From Chrysochromulina parva (lineage: Eukaryota; Haptophyta; Prymnesiales; Chrysochromulinaceae): DNA of 17,362 bases. The stretch covers positions 1 through 17,362 of the forward strand of contig PJAB01001091.1 in the NCBI GenBank assembly GCA_002887195.1, given 5' to 3'. Made by a program: the position numbers and the translations under genes. Positions 6,947 through 15,387 of this stretch are shown here, one piece after another; position 1 is the first letter of the stretch; the number at the start of each line of letters is the position of its first letter. The notes under the pieces are model-generated. The model was not told the DNA's origin and ran no database searches. It saw only the letters and a program-made list of their open reading frames with translations.

Positions 6947-8473
6947 CTACGTAGTAAACTGGTGGGCAAACGCTGCCAACGTCGTGGCTGCTGTGGCTGA
7001 GAGGCTGCTGTATCTGAGAGATACCGAATTCCAAGTAACGGTGCACTCAGCAGGTATCTCGATCACGGCGTGAGGATATCCAAAAAAAGTGGAAACACGA
7101 AAACTGCGAAGGCTGCCAAAGACGCACAGCTGACTCAGGTCGTGCGGCTGCGGAGAAAATCTGCTGTGAGGATGGAATGACAAGTGGCCATGGGGGGCCA
7201 TCGCCGGTGTTAACGCATTGGGTCTGAAAGCCACGACGAGGCCGTTGCCGTAGTGGTCATACTCTCCGCATCGGATGTGGCGGAGCGCCGGGCATTGGAT
7301 GCGCTCAAAGGTGAGTCCCTTGGAGGCGGCGGTGAGGTCGATGACCTCCAGGGAGGCCGATTCGAGGTCGATCCGCTCATTGGCGAGCGACTCGATGTTG
7401 CCGCCGGTGATGGCCAGGTGTCGAAGCCTCGGCAGCTCGGCGAGGACGAAATTGATGTCGTCGGCCTCGAGAAAGTGCGCTTCGAGATTGGTGAGCGATT
7501 TGATCCTGGCGAGGCTCGGCACATCATCGACCTGTTTGACGAGGGCGAGCTGACTGAGGTTCGGGCAGTACTGCGCGAGGCAGCCGGTGAGCGTGCGAGC
7601 TGTCTCGGGCATGATGGCCACCGAGAAGAACCCGAGCACCTCTGTCACCGCAATCTCACGTCGGAGTGCGTCGTCAGAGTCCTCGACGTCGAGAGGATGT
7701 GCGCTGCTCGCGGTTCCAGGCGGTTCCAATCCAAGCGACATCTGGCCTCTCTGGCAGTGGCGCTCGACACGGATAGTAACACGGGCCAAGTGCCTCGTGT
7801 TGCATTCTTGCAGCAAGTAGCGCGCGACGTCGAGCTCCGCCATGCCACAGTCGATGTGCATCGTCCTGAGCGCTGCCTTCGCCTCCCCAAGCCGCCTTGC
7901 GAAGTGGAGTTGCTTGCTCGGCCGCACGCCGTCGCCCACCGCCACACCGTCACGAAGGTGGCACTCGCCGAACGGGGCACACCGACTCAGCGCGGAGAGG
8001 GTGCGTGTCGCCTGCAGCACGTGGCAAACGTCCGGCGTCGTCAATGCCTGCAGGATCTCGACCATCAGCGCGTCGGGGAGCGATGTAAATGGCGAGCGAT
8101 GTGCAATGTGGACGGCCATGCCGTCCGCCGAAATGTCGCAGTATTCGAGGCCGGGTTCAGGTGCGCCCTCATGCTGTGCCAGGACTGTCGCCGATGCAGC
8201 GTGGACTGAAGCCACTATTTCAGCCGCCTGCGCCTGTGCCTCCTCCCGTGCGGCATCTAGAGCGGCTTCTGGATCGGACTCCTCGTCAGCATCTTCCCAA
8301 TGGCCACTGCGCCATTTGACAGACTTGCCGCTGCGAAGGGCTGCAGCAATCCAGGAGCCGCTCCTCTTACCGAGGTGTGCAAGCTCGCCATTGTACTGAG
8401 CCTTCTGGCCGGTGCCGTGCAGCAACGTGACAGAGCAGCGGGCGGCAGCGGGGCGCGCATGCGCATGGGGCAT
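6947..8473 (-). CDS. F-box-like, leucine-rich protein
   Basis: Uninterrupted 508-residue frame from a true ATG at 8473 to a stop at 6947. Residues 14-60 (LLHGTGQKAQYNGELAHLG...SVKW) look like a small beta-barrel module, a pattern I associate with algal proteins. Residues about 66-105 are acidic and alanine/glutamate-rich, probably helical. Residues 129-165 (SLPDALMVEILQALTTPDV) fit an F-box-like helix set. The second half has irregular leucine-rich repeats, for example LPRLRHLAITGGNIESL. F-box proteins usually bind SKP1 of an SCF ubiquitin ligase, with the repeats recognising the substrate; that role is inferred here. No introns seen. A long plus-strand open frame over the same region is an antisense shadow. 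Confidence 0.75.
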   Translation of the reverse strand: MPHAHARPAAARCSVTLLHGTGQKAQYNGELAHLGKRSGSWIAAALRSGKSVKWRSGHWEDADEESDPEAALDAAREEAQAQAAEIVASVHAASATVLAQHEGAPEPGLEYCDISADGMAVHIAHRSPFTSLPDALMVEILQALTTPDVCHVLQATRTLSALSRCAPFGECHLRDGVAVGDGVRPSKQLHFARRLGEAKAALRTMHIDCGMAELDVARYLLQECNTRHLARVTIRVERHCQRGQMSLGLEPPGTASSAHPLDVEDSDDALRREIAVTEVLGFFSVAIMPETARTLTGCLAQYCPNLSQLALVKQVDDVPSLARIKSLTNLEAHFLEADDINFVLAELPRLRHLAITGGNIESLANERIDLESASLEVIDLTAASKGLTFERIQCPALRHIRCGEYDHYGNGLVVAFRPNALTPAMAPHGHLSFHPHSRFSPQPHDLSQLCVFGSLRSFRVSTFFGYPHAVIEIPAECTVTWNSVSLRYSSLSATAATTLAAFAHQFTT

Positions 8474-8511
8474 CCGGAGGGGCAGGGGAGTCGGCCCCTC
8501 TTACCCCCGCG

Positions 8512-8532
8512 GCCCACGCTCGGAGCGTGGGC
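8512..8532 (-). other. 9-bp hairpin in the leader of the F-box-like gene
   Basis: Arms gcccacgct (8512-8520) and agcgtgggc (8524-8532) pair perfectly around a 3-base loop, about 40 bases before the start codon. It could affect scanning; no function shown. Confidence 0.5.
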
Positions 8533-8578
8533 GCCCATTCACCATGAGAAAAGAGGGGATCGCGGGAGGGGTGTGAAT

Positions 8579-8629
8579 GGGCTTTATAATTTACACCGGA
8601 AAAAAGACACCGGGGGGAGTTCACACCGG
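8579..8629 (-). promoter_or_regulatory. Candidate promoter of the F-box-like gene
   Basis: Read on the minus strand, three CCGGTGT heptamers (8629-8623, 8613-8607, 8599-8593) precede ATTATAAAG (about 8590-8582). That TATA-like motif is about 110 bases before the ATG at 8473. The arrangement suggests upstream elements plus core promoter, but this rests on motif appearance only. Confidence 0.35.
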
Positions 8630-8715
8630 AAGTGTTGTTTCGACTAAGTAGCTTGCTTGCTTGCTTGTGATGCAGACGTGAAGCTTAAGGCAAAATGTAC
8701 GCCGTGTTTGGCCGC

Positions 8716-10230
8716 TCATGGCCCCTGGCTCAGCTTCTGCGAGATCATCGAGAGGGCCATCTGAATGGCCTCGGGCGTGCCACTCACCGTGAGCTTGCGC
8801 TGCTCGGTGCCCGGCTCGCAGTCCGAGAGGATGCGGATGGACGCGCGGGAAACGTCCCGCAGCTCACGGATGCCAGAGCCGCCCTTGCCGATCAGCCGGC
8901 CGGCGAGCGCAGAGGGCACGAGCTGCATGACCTCACCATCGGCTCCCCCGGTGGGCGTCGCTGCCGTCACGCGCGCGGCCGCCGCCGCGCCGGCCGCACC
9001 GGCTGCACTGGCCGTGCCATCGCCATAGCCATTCGGCAGCGCCGTCCCGACGTGCGCTGGGTGTGAACACGATGGGTGTGAACACGAGTAGCCCTGCGCA
9101 CTCTGCTGGTAGGCCGTGGCCGTTGCGCCATACGGCGGCGCACCGTACCCGGCGGGCGGCGGCACCAAGGGCGGCGTCGCATGGGCCGGCGCGGACGAGG
9201 AAGTGGACGTAACCGCCGACTGCTGCTGGGTGCCATACACGCTCGCGGCATAGAATGGCGGCGCGGCACCCACTGGCCCCTTCCCCACTGGCCCCGGCGC
9301 ACTGCTCCGCGCGCCCGCGTGCACGACGTAAGCTCCAGGCAGACCCTGTGCCAGCCCTTGGCCCACATAGTACTGGCCGCTGCCAGCCGGCATCGGCACG
9401 TAGTAGCCAGCGGCGCCGTTCTGGGCGCTGCCAGCGGCGGCCGGCTGGCCGAACGCCGACGCGCCGGTGGGGCCACCAGGCGGCCCATAGGCGCCGTAGT
9501 AGACACCCCGTAGCCCTGGCGCGGTCGGCGCGCCCATGGCGGTCCGCTGGTACTTTGCAGGCTGGTTGGCGCTCAAGGGCTCGTCGGGCACACTGACGAG
9601 CTTGAGGACGAGTAGGTGGAACGCGAGCTGCACCTCCGTCCTCGAGCCGATGACGGTGACGTGGCGCTCTCCCGTGACGGCGAGGGCGGTCTCGACACGG
9701 ATGGTGGCGCCAGTGTCCTCGCGCAGCGCCTTGATCTGAGCGCCCGCCTTGCCAATGACGGCGCCGACCTGGTGGTTGCCCAGGCATAGCTTGAGGCTGT
9801 GGGTGACACCGCCGCCGCCGCCGCCGCCGCCGCTCGCCCCGTTGGACTGCGTGCCTGGCGTATCTGCGACGGCACTTGCTGCAGCGCCGCCGCCGCTGCT
9901 ACTGCTGCCGCAGCCACCACCGCCGCCGCCATCGCTGCGTGCGGCGTCGCTCTCGATGCGGTCGAGCATGAGCTCGACGGCTCGGCTAATGCTCACCGGC
10001 GGACCGACGATCGTCACGAGCCGCTCAGCGCCCGCCTGCACCGGCTCGGCGATGGTGACGCGGCACGCCGACTCGTCGCGAATCGCCTTGATGCTCGCAC
10101 CGCCCTTGCCGATGATCGTGCCTGCGAGATTGTTGGGGAGCCACATGCGAATTGTCATACTGTCGGAAGTCGGCAAGGCCGAAGCGCTTGCCGAAGAAGC
10201 CGCCACCGCTGCGAGACCGCGACGTGACAT
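8716..10230 (-). CDS. Three-KH-domain RNA-binding protein (PCBP/hnRNP K/Nova-like)
   Basis: The open frame extends to 10242, but the codon there is GTG. The first ATG is at 10230, giving 504 residues (MSRRGL...). The three KH domains carry intact GXXG loops: KH1 about residues 25-93 (GKGG), KH2 143-211 (GKAG) and KH3 433-501 (GKGG). Two domains followed by a long linker and a third is the layout of poly(C)-binding and Nova proteins, which bind single-stranded RNA in splicing, stability or translation. The linkers are low complexity: glycine/serine runs between KH1 and KH2, and a long tyrosine-, glycine-, proline- and alanine-rich stretch with a CSHPSCSHP duplication between KH2 and KH3. No introns seen. 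RNA target unknown. Confidence 0.9.
   Translation of the reverse strand: MSRRGLAAVAASSASASALPTSDSMTIRMWLPNNLAGTIIGKGGASIKAIRDESACRVTIAEPVQAGAERLVTIVGPPVSISRAVELMLDRIESDAARSDGGGGGGCGSSSSGGGAAASAVADTPGTQSNGASGGGGGGGGVTHSLKLCLGNHQVGAVIGKAGAQIKALREDTGATIRVETALAVTGERHVTVIGSRTEVQLAFHLLVLKLVSVPDEPLSANQPAKYQRTAMGAPTAPGLRGVYYGAYGPPGGPTGASAFGQPAAAGSAQNGAAGYYVPMPAGSGQYYVGQGLAQGLPGAYVVHAGARSSAPGPVGKGPVGAAPPFYAASVYGTQQQSAVTSTSSSAPAHATPPLVPPPAGYGAPPYGATATAYQQSAQGYSCSHPSCSHPAHVGTALPNGYGDGTASAAGAAGAAAAARVTAATPTGGADGEVMQLVPSALAGRLIGKGGSGIRELRDVSRASIRILSDCEPGTEQRKLTVSGTPEAIQMALSMISQKLSQGP
9061..9091. repeat. 15-bp tandem duplication in the KH gene
   Basis: The unit gtgtgaacacgatgg/gtgtgaacacgagta is present twice and encodes the CSHPSCSHP duplication in the linker between KH2 and KH3. 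Confidence 0.8.
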
Positions 10231-10673
10231 CGAGTGGAGCACACGTCAGAGCGATGGCGTCAGGAGCAGGCTGCGGCTTGAGGCAGCAGAGACGAGCAGG
10301 CAGGCTAACGGCACGCACCATTGCTTTGCCTAGGCGCTGCCGGCCAATTCGGGCTGATCGGCGCTGCTGCGATGCTGCTAGGGCTCGGATTGCTCACAAA
10401 GGGCGAGGCACCATCGAAGCACGCGTTGCCGTCTGCCTCGATGCCTCTCTTGCCCGACATCGTCCTTCTTGAGAGGAGCGCCTCGCCGCGGCCTGTTATA
10501 GTCGCTCGTGGATCGGCGACGAAAGAATTCCGCAAGTCCACAAGGCCATTCACGCCTTTATGATTCGTCGCGGCCCAGGAGCTTTTGGCTTCGTTAGTTG
10601 ACGAGTGCCGATTCCCATCAATGTCCTAGGCACGTGTAGGAAGCCAACTCCATTCGTGCTCTCGCTCCTTATC
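10231..10673. other. Divergent intergenic region (KH / acyltransferase)
   Basis: Head-to-head spacer of about 440 bp that should contain both promoters. An 80-residue hydrophobic plus-strand frame (10321-10563) starts with TTG and has no homology I recognise. No clear TATA motif was found. Confidence 0.5.
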
Positions 10674-12206
10674 ATGATTGTGACGTCGCCGCCGCGTACC
10701 TGGTGCACTTGGCTTCCATGCATGCCATGCGTGCCAGCCGTGGCGGCGGTGCCAACTGGACATGCGCAGGTACGCCTGGAGCAGCTCGATGGCATGCGAG
10801 CGCTCGCCACCACGTGGATCTTGTGCGGGCATTTTCTCGACTGGAGAAGCCACCGCGGCCTCTTCACAGGCTTCCTTGCGCGCGGCAATGTCCCTGTGTG
10901 CTACTACATCGTGCTCTCGGGCTTTGTCACACACTGGGCGTACGGCAAGCACAACTTTGCGTTGCACGCACCCGAGCTGCAGAGCTTCTTCCGAACTCGC
11001 CTCGGGCGGATCGCGTTCTCGTACTACTTCTTCTTCGGCCTCGGCCTTGTGCAGCGCGTGATGGACGACTGGCCTCTCAGCCCGATGTGCACCGGCCTTG
11101 GAGCCCTCATGCTGGAGGCGTGGGACCCGGCGTGTGAGATCGTGATCCAGTCGTTTACGTGGCCGTCGGCGTATGCGCAATATGGACCGGGTCCCAACCC
11201 CGCAGGCTGGACCATCGGCACACTCGTCTTCTGCTGGGTGTGCTACCCCGTCCTCGCTGTGACGCTGCACCGTGCCGTCGGACCGCCAGGTGAGGGCCGC
11301 TGGCAGCAGCTGCTTGGCCTGGCGATCGTCGCGTACGTATTGGCCGTGCTGCCTCCGCTCATGATGCTGAGGATGAACGCGCACCGGCCCGATGGGCAAC
11401 GCATCCCCGCTCTCACCATGCAGTACCTGGAAGAGTTCCCGCCCTGCCGGCTCGCCGACTTCAGCTTGGGTGTCCTCACTGCCGCTCTGATGAAGCTACC
11501 CGGCGCCACCGAGTGGACGGGATGGCCGTTTGTCGGCTGGGGCGCGGCGCTGACGCTCGTCGCCCTCGTGCTGTGCGCGCCGCTGCAGCTCCCCAAGCTC
11601 CCGGGCCACCTTCGGCATGATGCGGAGGCTCTCATGATCTCCGGCCCGTCGGCTCTATGGGCTCTCATGATCGCCGCCATGGCCTCGCCGCACACATGGC
11701 TGGCACGGCACCCGATGCTCATTCGGGTCGGCCAGTACTCGTTCGCGGCGTATCTCCTCCAGTTTTGGCTCGCGCACATCTTCGTCGAGCTCCAGAAGTG
11801 CGCGAGCGGCCATAAGCACGGTCTTCAGCCTTGGTGGATGCTCGCCTTCATCTTCTGCGTGTGGACGCTCGCCAGCGTGTACACGGAGTGCGTGGAACTG
11901 CCCTTTGTGCGCGTGCTCCGCGGGACCATCGGGTGGGTGCAGGTGCTGCACACTCTTGCACGCGTCGTCCCTGCATTCGCCGTTGGCTGCCTGCTCCTCA
12001 GCTTGCCTACGTGGGTGGAGCGGTGCCTTCCTAAGTGGGGATGGAGCTGCAAGCAGGATATCTTAGTGGATGGAGCTGAAGAGCTAGCCTACCTAGCGCT
12101 CTTTCTCTACAGAGACGTGGCTCAAGACGTGTCATCACATGTCTCTGATCTAAAATCGGCGGTATCGCATCATAGCACACAGCTCATAGGTCATAGGAAC
12201 TCCTAG
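10674..12206 (+). CDS. Acyltransferase-3 (OafA/YrhL-like) multi-pass membrane protein
   Basis: The first in-frame ATG is at 10674; the frame is open back to a GTG at 10605. This gives about 510 residues ending at TAG 12204. The family signature starts at EQLDGMRALATTWILCGHFLD, where the His is the likely catalytic residue of this family. Further matches are FRTRLGRIAFSYYF and a WTIGTLVFCWVCYPVL segment corresponding to the family's W-S-L region. About ten hydrophobic segments follow. Family members transfer acyl groups to sugars, lipids or other acceptors at membranes; the acceptor here is unknown. CATGCGCAG|GTACGCC at about 10769 could instead be an acceptor, in which case the N-terminus would come from an upstream exon. 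The soluble tail after the last segment is about 50 residues. Confidence 0.85.
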   Translation: MIVTSPPRTWCTWLPCMPCVPAVAAVPTGHAQVRLEQLDGMRALATTWILCGHFLDWRSHRGLFTGFLARGNVPVCYYIVLSGFVTHWAYGKHNFALHAPELQSFFRTRLGRIAFSYYFFFGLGLVQRVMDDWPLSPMCTGLGALMLEAWDPACEIVIQSFTWPSAYAQYGPGPNPAGWTIGTLVFCWVCYPVLAVTLHRAVGPPGEGRWQQLLGLAIVAYVLAVLPPLMMLRMNAHRPDGQRIPALTMQYLEEFPPCRLADFSLGVLTAALMKLPGATEWTGWPFVGWGAALTLVALVLCAPLQLPKLPGHLRHDAEALMISGPSALWALMIAAMASPHTWLARHPMLIRVGQYSFAAYLLQFWLAHIFVELQKCASGHKHGLQPWWMLAFIFCVWTLASVYTECVELPFVRVLRGTIGWVQVLHTLARVVPAFAVGCLLLSLPTWVERCLPKWGWSCKQDILVDGAEELAYLALFLYRDVAQDVSSHVSDLKSAVSHHSTQLIGHRNS

Positions 12207-12381
12207 CTGATTACGTAGAAGCTGCGTAGAAGTAGTTTACACTGCAGAACTGCCGGTCCCACACCGACACCCACTCACCCACGCGCCCGAACAGTCGTTC
12301 CACCGCGCGATGATGGGCGATGCGCCACCCGTATATCCGTATATCCCGTTTGAACTCGTCAGCTGCGACCGATTTAGGCGT

Positions 12382-13011
12382 TTATACAGAACGAGGATGC
12401 AGTCTGTGTGGGCTGGTACAGGCAACTAGAGGTCCGTGACGATGCTGCCCCCTGACTTCAAAGCCCTGTTGCACCTGCCCGCGAACGTGCCATCCGGGGT
12501 AAGGTGTGGGATTCCACTCTCCACGCGCCTTCGTCCTGGCTGCGTGTACCGGGCGCGGGCTCCAACCCGGCCGCGGCTCATGACGCAGCTTGTGGTGCAC
12601 AGGGTTCTCCTTGTCCTGAGCGATGAGTACAGAAGTAGGCACCTTGTGGCTCAATGGTTGATCACGCCAATTCACCCCTCCACCAACAAAATGAGTCTCG
12701 ACGACTTTACGTTGCTCCGGGGAGGCGTCGTCGTAGTGGAACTGGATCTTGTGCGGCGATGAATGGAGCTTCTCAGAGTCGCCGAAGGGTAAGAACCTGC
12801 GCTCACTGAGCATAGCAACACGATCGCGATCGCGGTTGCGCAGGGCTCGTCGACCCAGATCGCGCTCCTCCTGCTCCCAACGATGGGGCTGCTCGGGTGG
12901 GCCGGTGACCAGCCGCTCGACCTTGACTTTGGAAAAGCCGACTTGATATTTCTCCAATCGAGCATCGTTTTCCCGCTGGGCACCTGCGGCATGCGAAGTT
13001 GGGTAGATGCG
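12382..13011 (-). CDS. Unrecognised open frame, possible exon or gene relic
   Basis: This frame runs stop to stop from 13011 to TAA at 12382 (about 209 codons) but contains no upstream ATG; the 191-residue version starts at TTG. The product is charged and mixed in composition (KYQVGFSKVKVERLVTGPPE, then HKIQFHYDDASPEQRKVVETHF), unlike the Arg/Ala-rich antisense shadows of this window, and codon choice looks protein-like. A possible acceptor, GCCGCAG, precedes position 12983. It may be the last exon of a minus-strand gene or a decayed copy. I do not recognise the family. Confidence 0.35.
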   Translation of the reverse strand, partial: RIYPTSHAAGAQRENDARLEKYQVGFSKVKVERLVTGPPEQPHRWEQEERDLGRRALRNRDRDRVAMLSERRFLPFGDSEKLHSSPHKIQFHYDDASPEQRKVVETHFVGGGVNWRDQPLSHKVPTSVLIAQDKENPVHHKLRHEPRPGWSPRPVHAARTKARGEWNPTPYPGWHVRGQVQQGFEVRGQHRHGPLVACTSPHRLHPRSV

Positions 13012-13437
13012 TCAGGGTTTATGCACGCCGCTCAATCAGACACCGACGGGTGTCACGTTAACAGATGATTTGTTGAGTGCATGCGGCGCACGAGCTACGC
13101 GGTAAACTCGCTCCTCGTCAGGCTTGCCAGCGAAGGGTGACGTGTTTATTGGCAGGAATTCCATGCTCGTTCAACGTGCGTGCGCCGTCCGGTGGGGCTG
13201 GCGGCTGAGCGGCAGCAGCGCAAAACGAGCCTCGTCGACCTGCCAAGTTTGGGATTTCGCAAGTTTGGGGGTGTCACGAGATTCGTTTTTCTGATGTTTT
13301 CTGATGATGAAAAAATGAAGTCTTTGAAGAACACCCCAGACTCACCAGGCTCGCGTATGAAGGAAACCACTGGGGGTCGATTTCCCTAGGAGATTTTCCG
13401 AGATCGCTCGATTGTGGCAAATCGAGCACCCGTCCCG
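13012..13437. other. Region upstream of the MATE gene, no gene seen
   Basis: Only frames below 75 codons on either strand, none starting convincingly. Less GC-rich than the genes (for example ttttctgatgttttctgatgatg near 13290). It presumably contains the MATE promoter and leader. Confidence 0.5.
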
Positions 13438-15051
13438 ATGGCGGGCTCACTCCTCCTGCTCGTGCTCATCTGCCTGCAGAGTGAAGGCTGCGTCGCTTAC
13501 TCAGGCGTTCGGCTGCTCATGCGCCCCATCCATGCGCGCGCTGTCGCTCAGCCACAGCTTTGCGTGCCAACGCCGCCGCCCGCGGAAGGCTCCCAGAAGA
13601 TCAAGGACATCGATCGGCAGTTCCTCTTCATCGCTGCACCCGCGTTCCTTCAGTTCTCGGCCGAGCCGCTCGCACGGCTCGTGGACACGACCTACCTCGG
13701 CAGGCTGGGCAAGGACGCTCTCGGAGGAGCAGGCGTTGCGATCGCGGCGCAGTACAGCGTCTCCAAACTTTACAACGACCCGCTGCTCCGAACGACCATC
13801 TCGCTCGTCGCGGCCAAGGACGGCGAAGGCCCCACCGTGCGCGCCAACGCCGTTTCCACCGCGCTGCTGCTGGCCCTCGTCGTTGGCGTCGTGCAGGGAG
13901 CCTTTTTCTTCGTGTTTGCGCGCAGTGTGCTGCGTCTCAGCCTGGTGACGCCGGCGTCGGCCATGTATCCCTCCGCGCTCGCGTACCTGCGCATCTGCTC
14001 GCTCGGAGCGCCAGCGGCCACGCTCTGGCTCGCCACGAACGGCATATTCCGCGGCCTGGGCGACACGACGACGCCCCTCGCATGCGCCCTCGCCTTCACT
14101 GGACTGAACGCCATCTTCGACCCCCTCCTCATCTTCAACTGCGGCATGGGCGCAGCGGGCGCAGCGGCGGGCACGGCGATGGCGCAGACGATCGCGCTCG
14201 TCCCGCTGCTCCTGGCGCTCCAGCGCAAGCTCAAGGTGGGCTATTCCGGGGCCGAGCGCCCCGCCGAGCGAGTCGGCGTGAGCGGTTGGCCGATCGTGGG
14301 TCTCTTCGTGCCCCCTGGCGGGCTGCCCGCGCTGCTCGCGGGGCTCCGGATGTACCTCTCGGCGGGCAGCCTCGTCTTCCTCCGCTCGATTGGAAAGATC
14401 TCGGCCTATTCGGTGTGCGCGCGCGAGGCGGCTCGGCTCGGCGCAGTTGCCTCCGGAGCACACAACCTCTGCTTCCAATTGGGCGTGGCGACGACGCAGA
14501 TCGCCGAGTCGGTTGCCATCGCCACCCAGACACTACTCGCGCGCGAGCTTGGGCGCACCGACGTCACCGCGCCCGCGCGCACCGCCGTGGCACGCCAGAT
14601 TGTATCTCGCGGGCTGCTCGTGGGTGGCGCCGTCGCGGGCACTCTCTCGCTACTCACCTTCCGCTACTCACGCGAGGTGGTCAACGGGCTGACGACGATC
14701 CCCGAGGTGCGCGCCGCCGCGTACGGCGTGATGCCGCTCGTGCTCGCGTGCCAAGCCCTCAAGGGGCTCGCGTATCCAGTGAGCGGCGCTCTGATGGGTG
14801 CACTTGACTGGCGCGCCTCGGCGGCGGCGATGTGGGCCGCGCAGCTGTCCGCGGTCTCGCTGGTGGCAATCTGGAGTCAGCGCGGCGCGCGCCCACTCTC
14901 GCTCAACCAGCTGTGGAGCGCGCTTGCCGTGCTCTTCGTCGTGCAGATCCTCGCGGGCCTTGGGCGCATCGCGTCAGGAACGGGGCCATGGGTCGTGCTC
15001 CGCCGGCCGCGCCCGGTCACTACGGTCGTGCCCGACGCGAAGTCGGAGTAA
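13438..15051 (+). CDS. MATE-family multidrug/metabolite transporter, probable plastid or other organelle carrier
   Basis: The frame opens at GTG 13414, but the first ATG is 13438 (537 residues, stop 15049). Residues 1-20 (MAGSLLLLVLICLQSEGCVA) form a signal-peptide-like hydrophobic start. A basic, hydroxylated stretch follows (YSGVRLLMRPIHARAVAQPQL), the layout of bipartite plastid presequences in algae with secondary plastids. The core matches MATE proteins: LARLVDTTYLGRLG, SVSKLYNDPLL, ICSLGAPAATLWLATNGIFRGLGDTTTPL and a second half with the paired repeat. It is closest in feel to the plant DTX44/EDS5 group, which are chloroplast or plasma-membrane exporters. About 12 membrane segments are expected. 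These carriers exchange organic substrates against protons or sodium; the substrate here is unknown. No introns. Confidence 0.88.
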   Translation: MAGSLLLLVLICLQSEGCVAYSGVRLLMRPIHARAVAQPQLCVPTPPPAEGSQKIKDIDRQFLFIAAPAFLQFSAEPLARLVDTTYLGRLGKDALGGAGVAIAAQYSVSKLYNDPLLRTTISLVAAKDGEGPTVRANAVSTALLLALVVGVVQGAFFFVFARSVLRLSLVTPASAMYPSALAYLRICSLGAPAATLWLATNGIFRGLGDTTTPLACALAFTGLNAIFDPLLIFNCGMGAAGAAAGTAMAQTIALVPLLLALQRKLKVGYSGAERPAERVGVSGWPIVGLFVPPGGLPALLAGLRMYLSAGSLVFLRSIGKISAYSVCAREAARLGAVASGAHNLCFQLGVATTQIAESVAIATQTLLARELGRTDVTAPARTAVARQIVSRGLLVGGAVAGTLSLLTFRYSREVVNGLTTIPEVRAAAYGVMPLVLACQALKGLAYPVSGALMGALDWRASAAAMWAAQLSAVSLVAIWSQRGARPLSLNQLWSALAVLFVVQILAGLGRIASGTGPWVVLRRPRPVTTVVPDAKSE

Positions 15052-15387
15052 CATCATGTTGAAGAGATCGCGGTGTTCGTAGTACCGTTCGGTTTAGTGT
15101 TTCGACTTTGGGTCGTTACCGTTTAGTGCCTAGAGGACATCGACATAAAATTACGAATAACCAATTCATCATAAACAAATCATCTTGTGGATCTTGCGCG
15201 ATCTTGCGCGATAAAAAATCGTCATCGACACGTGTCCCGGGTCTCCTCCCCGAGCTCGAAAAGCGCCCACACCCTTCTCCAGCACCACCCGACCCATGAT
15301 CGCACCGACATCGTCAAAGGCCCGGTCAGGACACAGAAGCGGGCGCGCCCACATCCTGTGCTCCAGGCTGCAGCGCCTCGCGCGTGC
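15052..15387. other. Convergent intergenic region (MATE / kinesin)
   Basis: AT-richer spacer holding both 3' regions, with a doubled gatcttgcgc at 15190-15209 and A/T runs around 15150-15220 that may include cleavage signals. No gene seen. Confidence 0.55.

Larger units (their letters stand above)
8474..8715. other. Intergenic region between the KH and F-box-like genes
   Basis: Head-to-tail spacing on the minus strand. It holds the leader hairpin, the CCGGTGT heptamers and a GCTT microsatellite near 8651-8667 that probably lies in the KH gene's 3' region. Confidence 0.5.

Noticed and set aside
7253..8209. 318-residue plus-strand frame
   Set aside because: Lies wholly antisense to the F-box-like gene; composition is typical of a GC-rich shadow and it has no recognisable domain.
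10321..10563. Small hydrophobic plus-strand protein of 80 residues
   Set aside because: Starts at TTG, lies in the divergent promoter region and has no family match; kept only as a note in the intergenic entry.
12647..12700. tRNA A-box-like TGGCTCAATGG
   Set aside because: No B box follows and no cloverleaf can be folded.
13501..14478. 325-residue minus-strand frame
   Set aside because: Antisense to the clear MATE gene; Arg/Glu/His-rich shadow.
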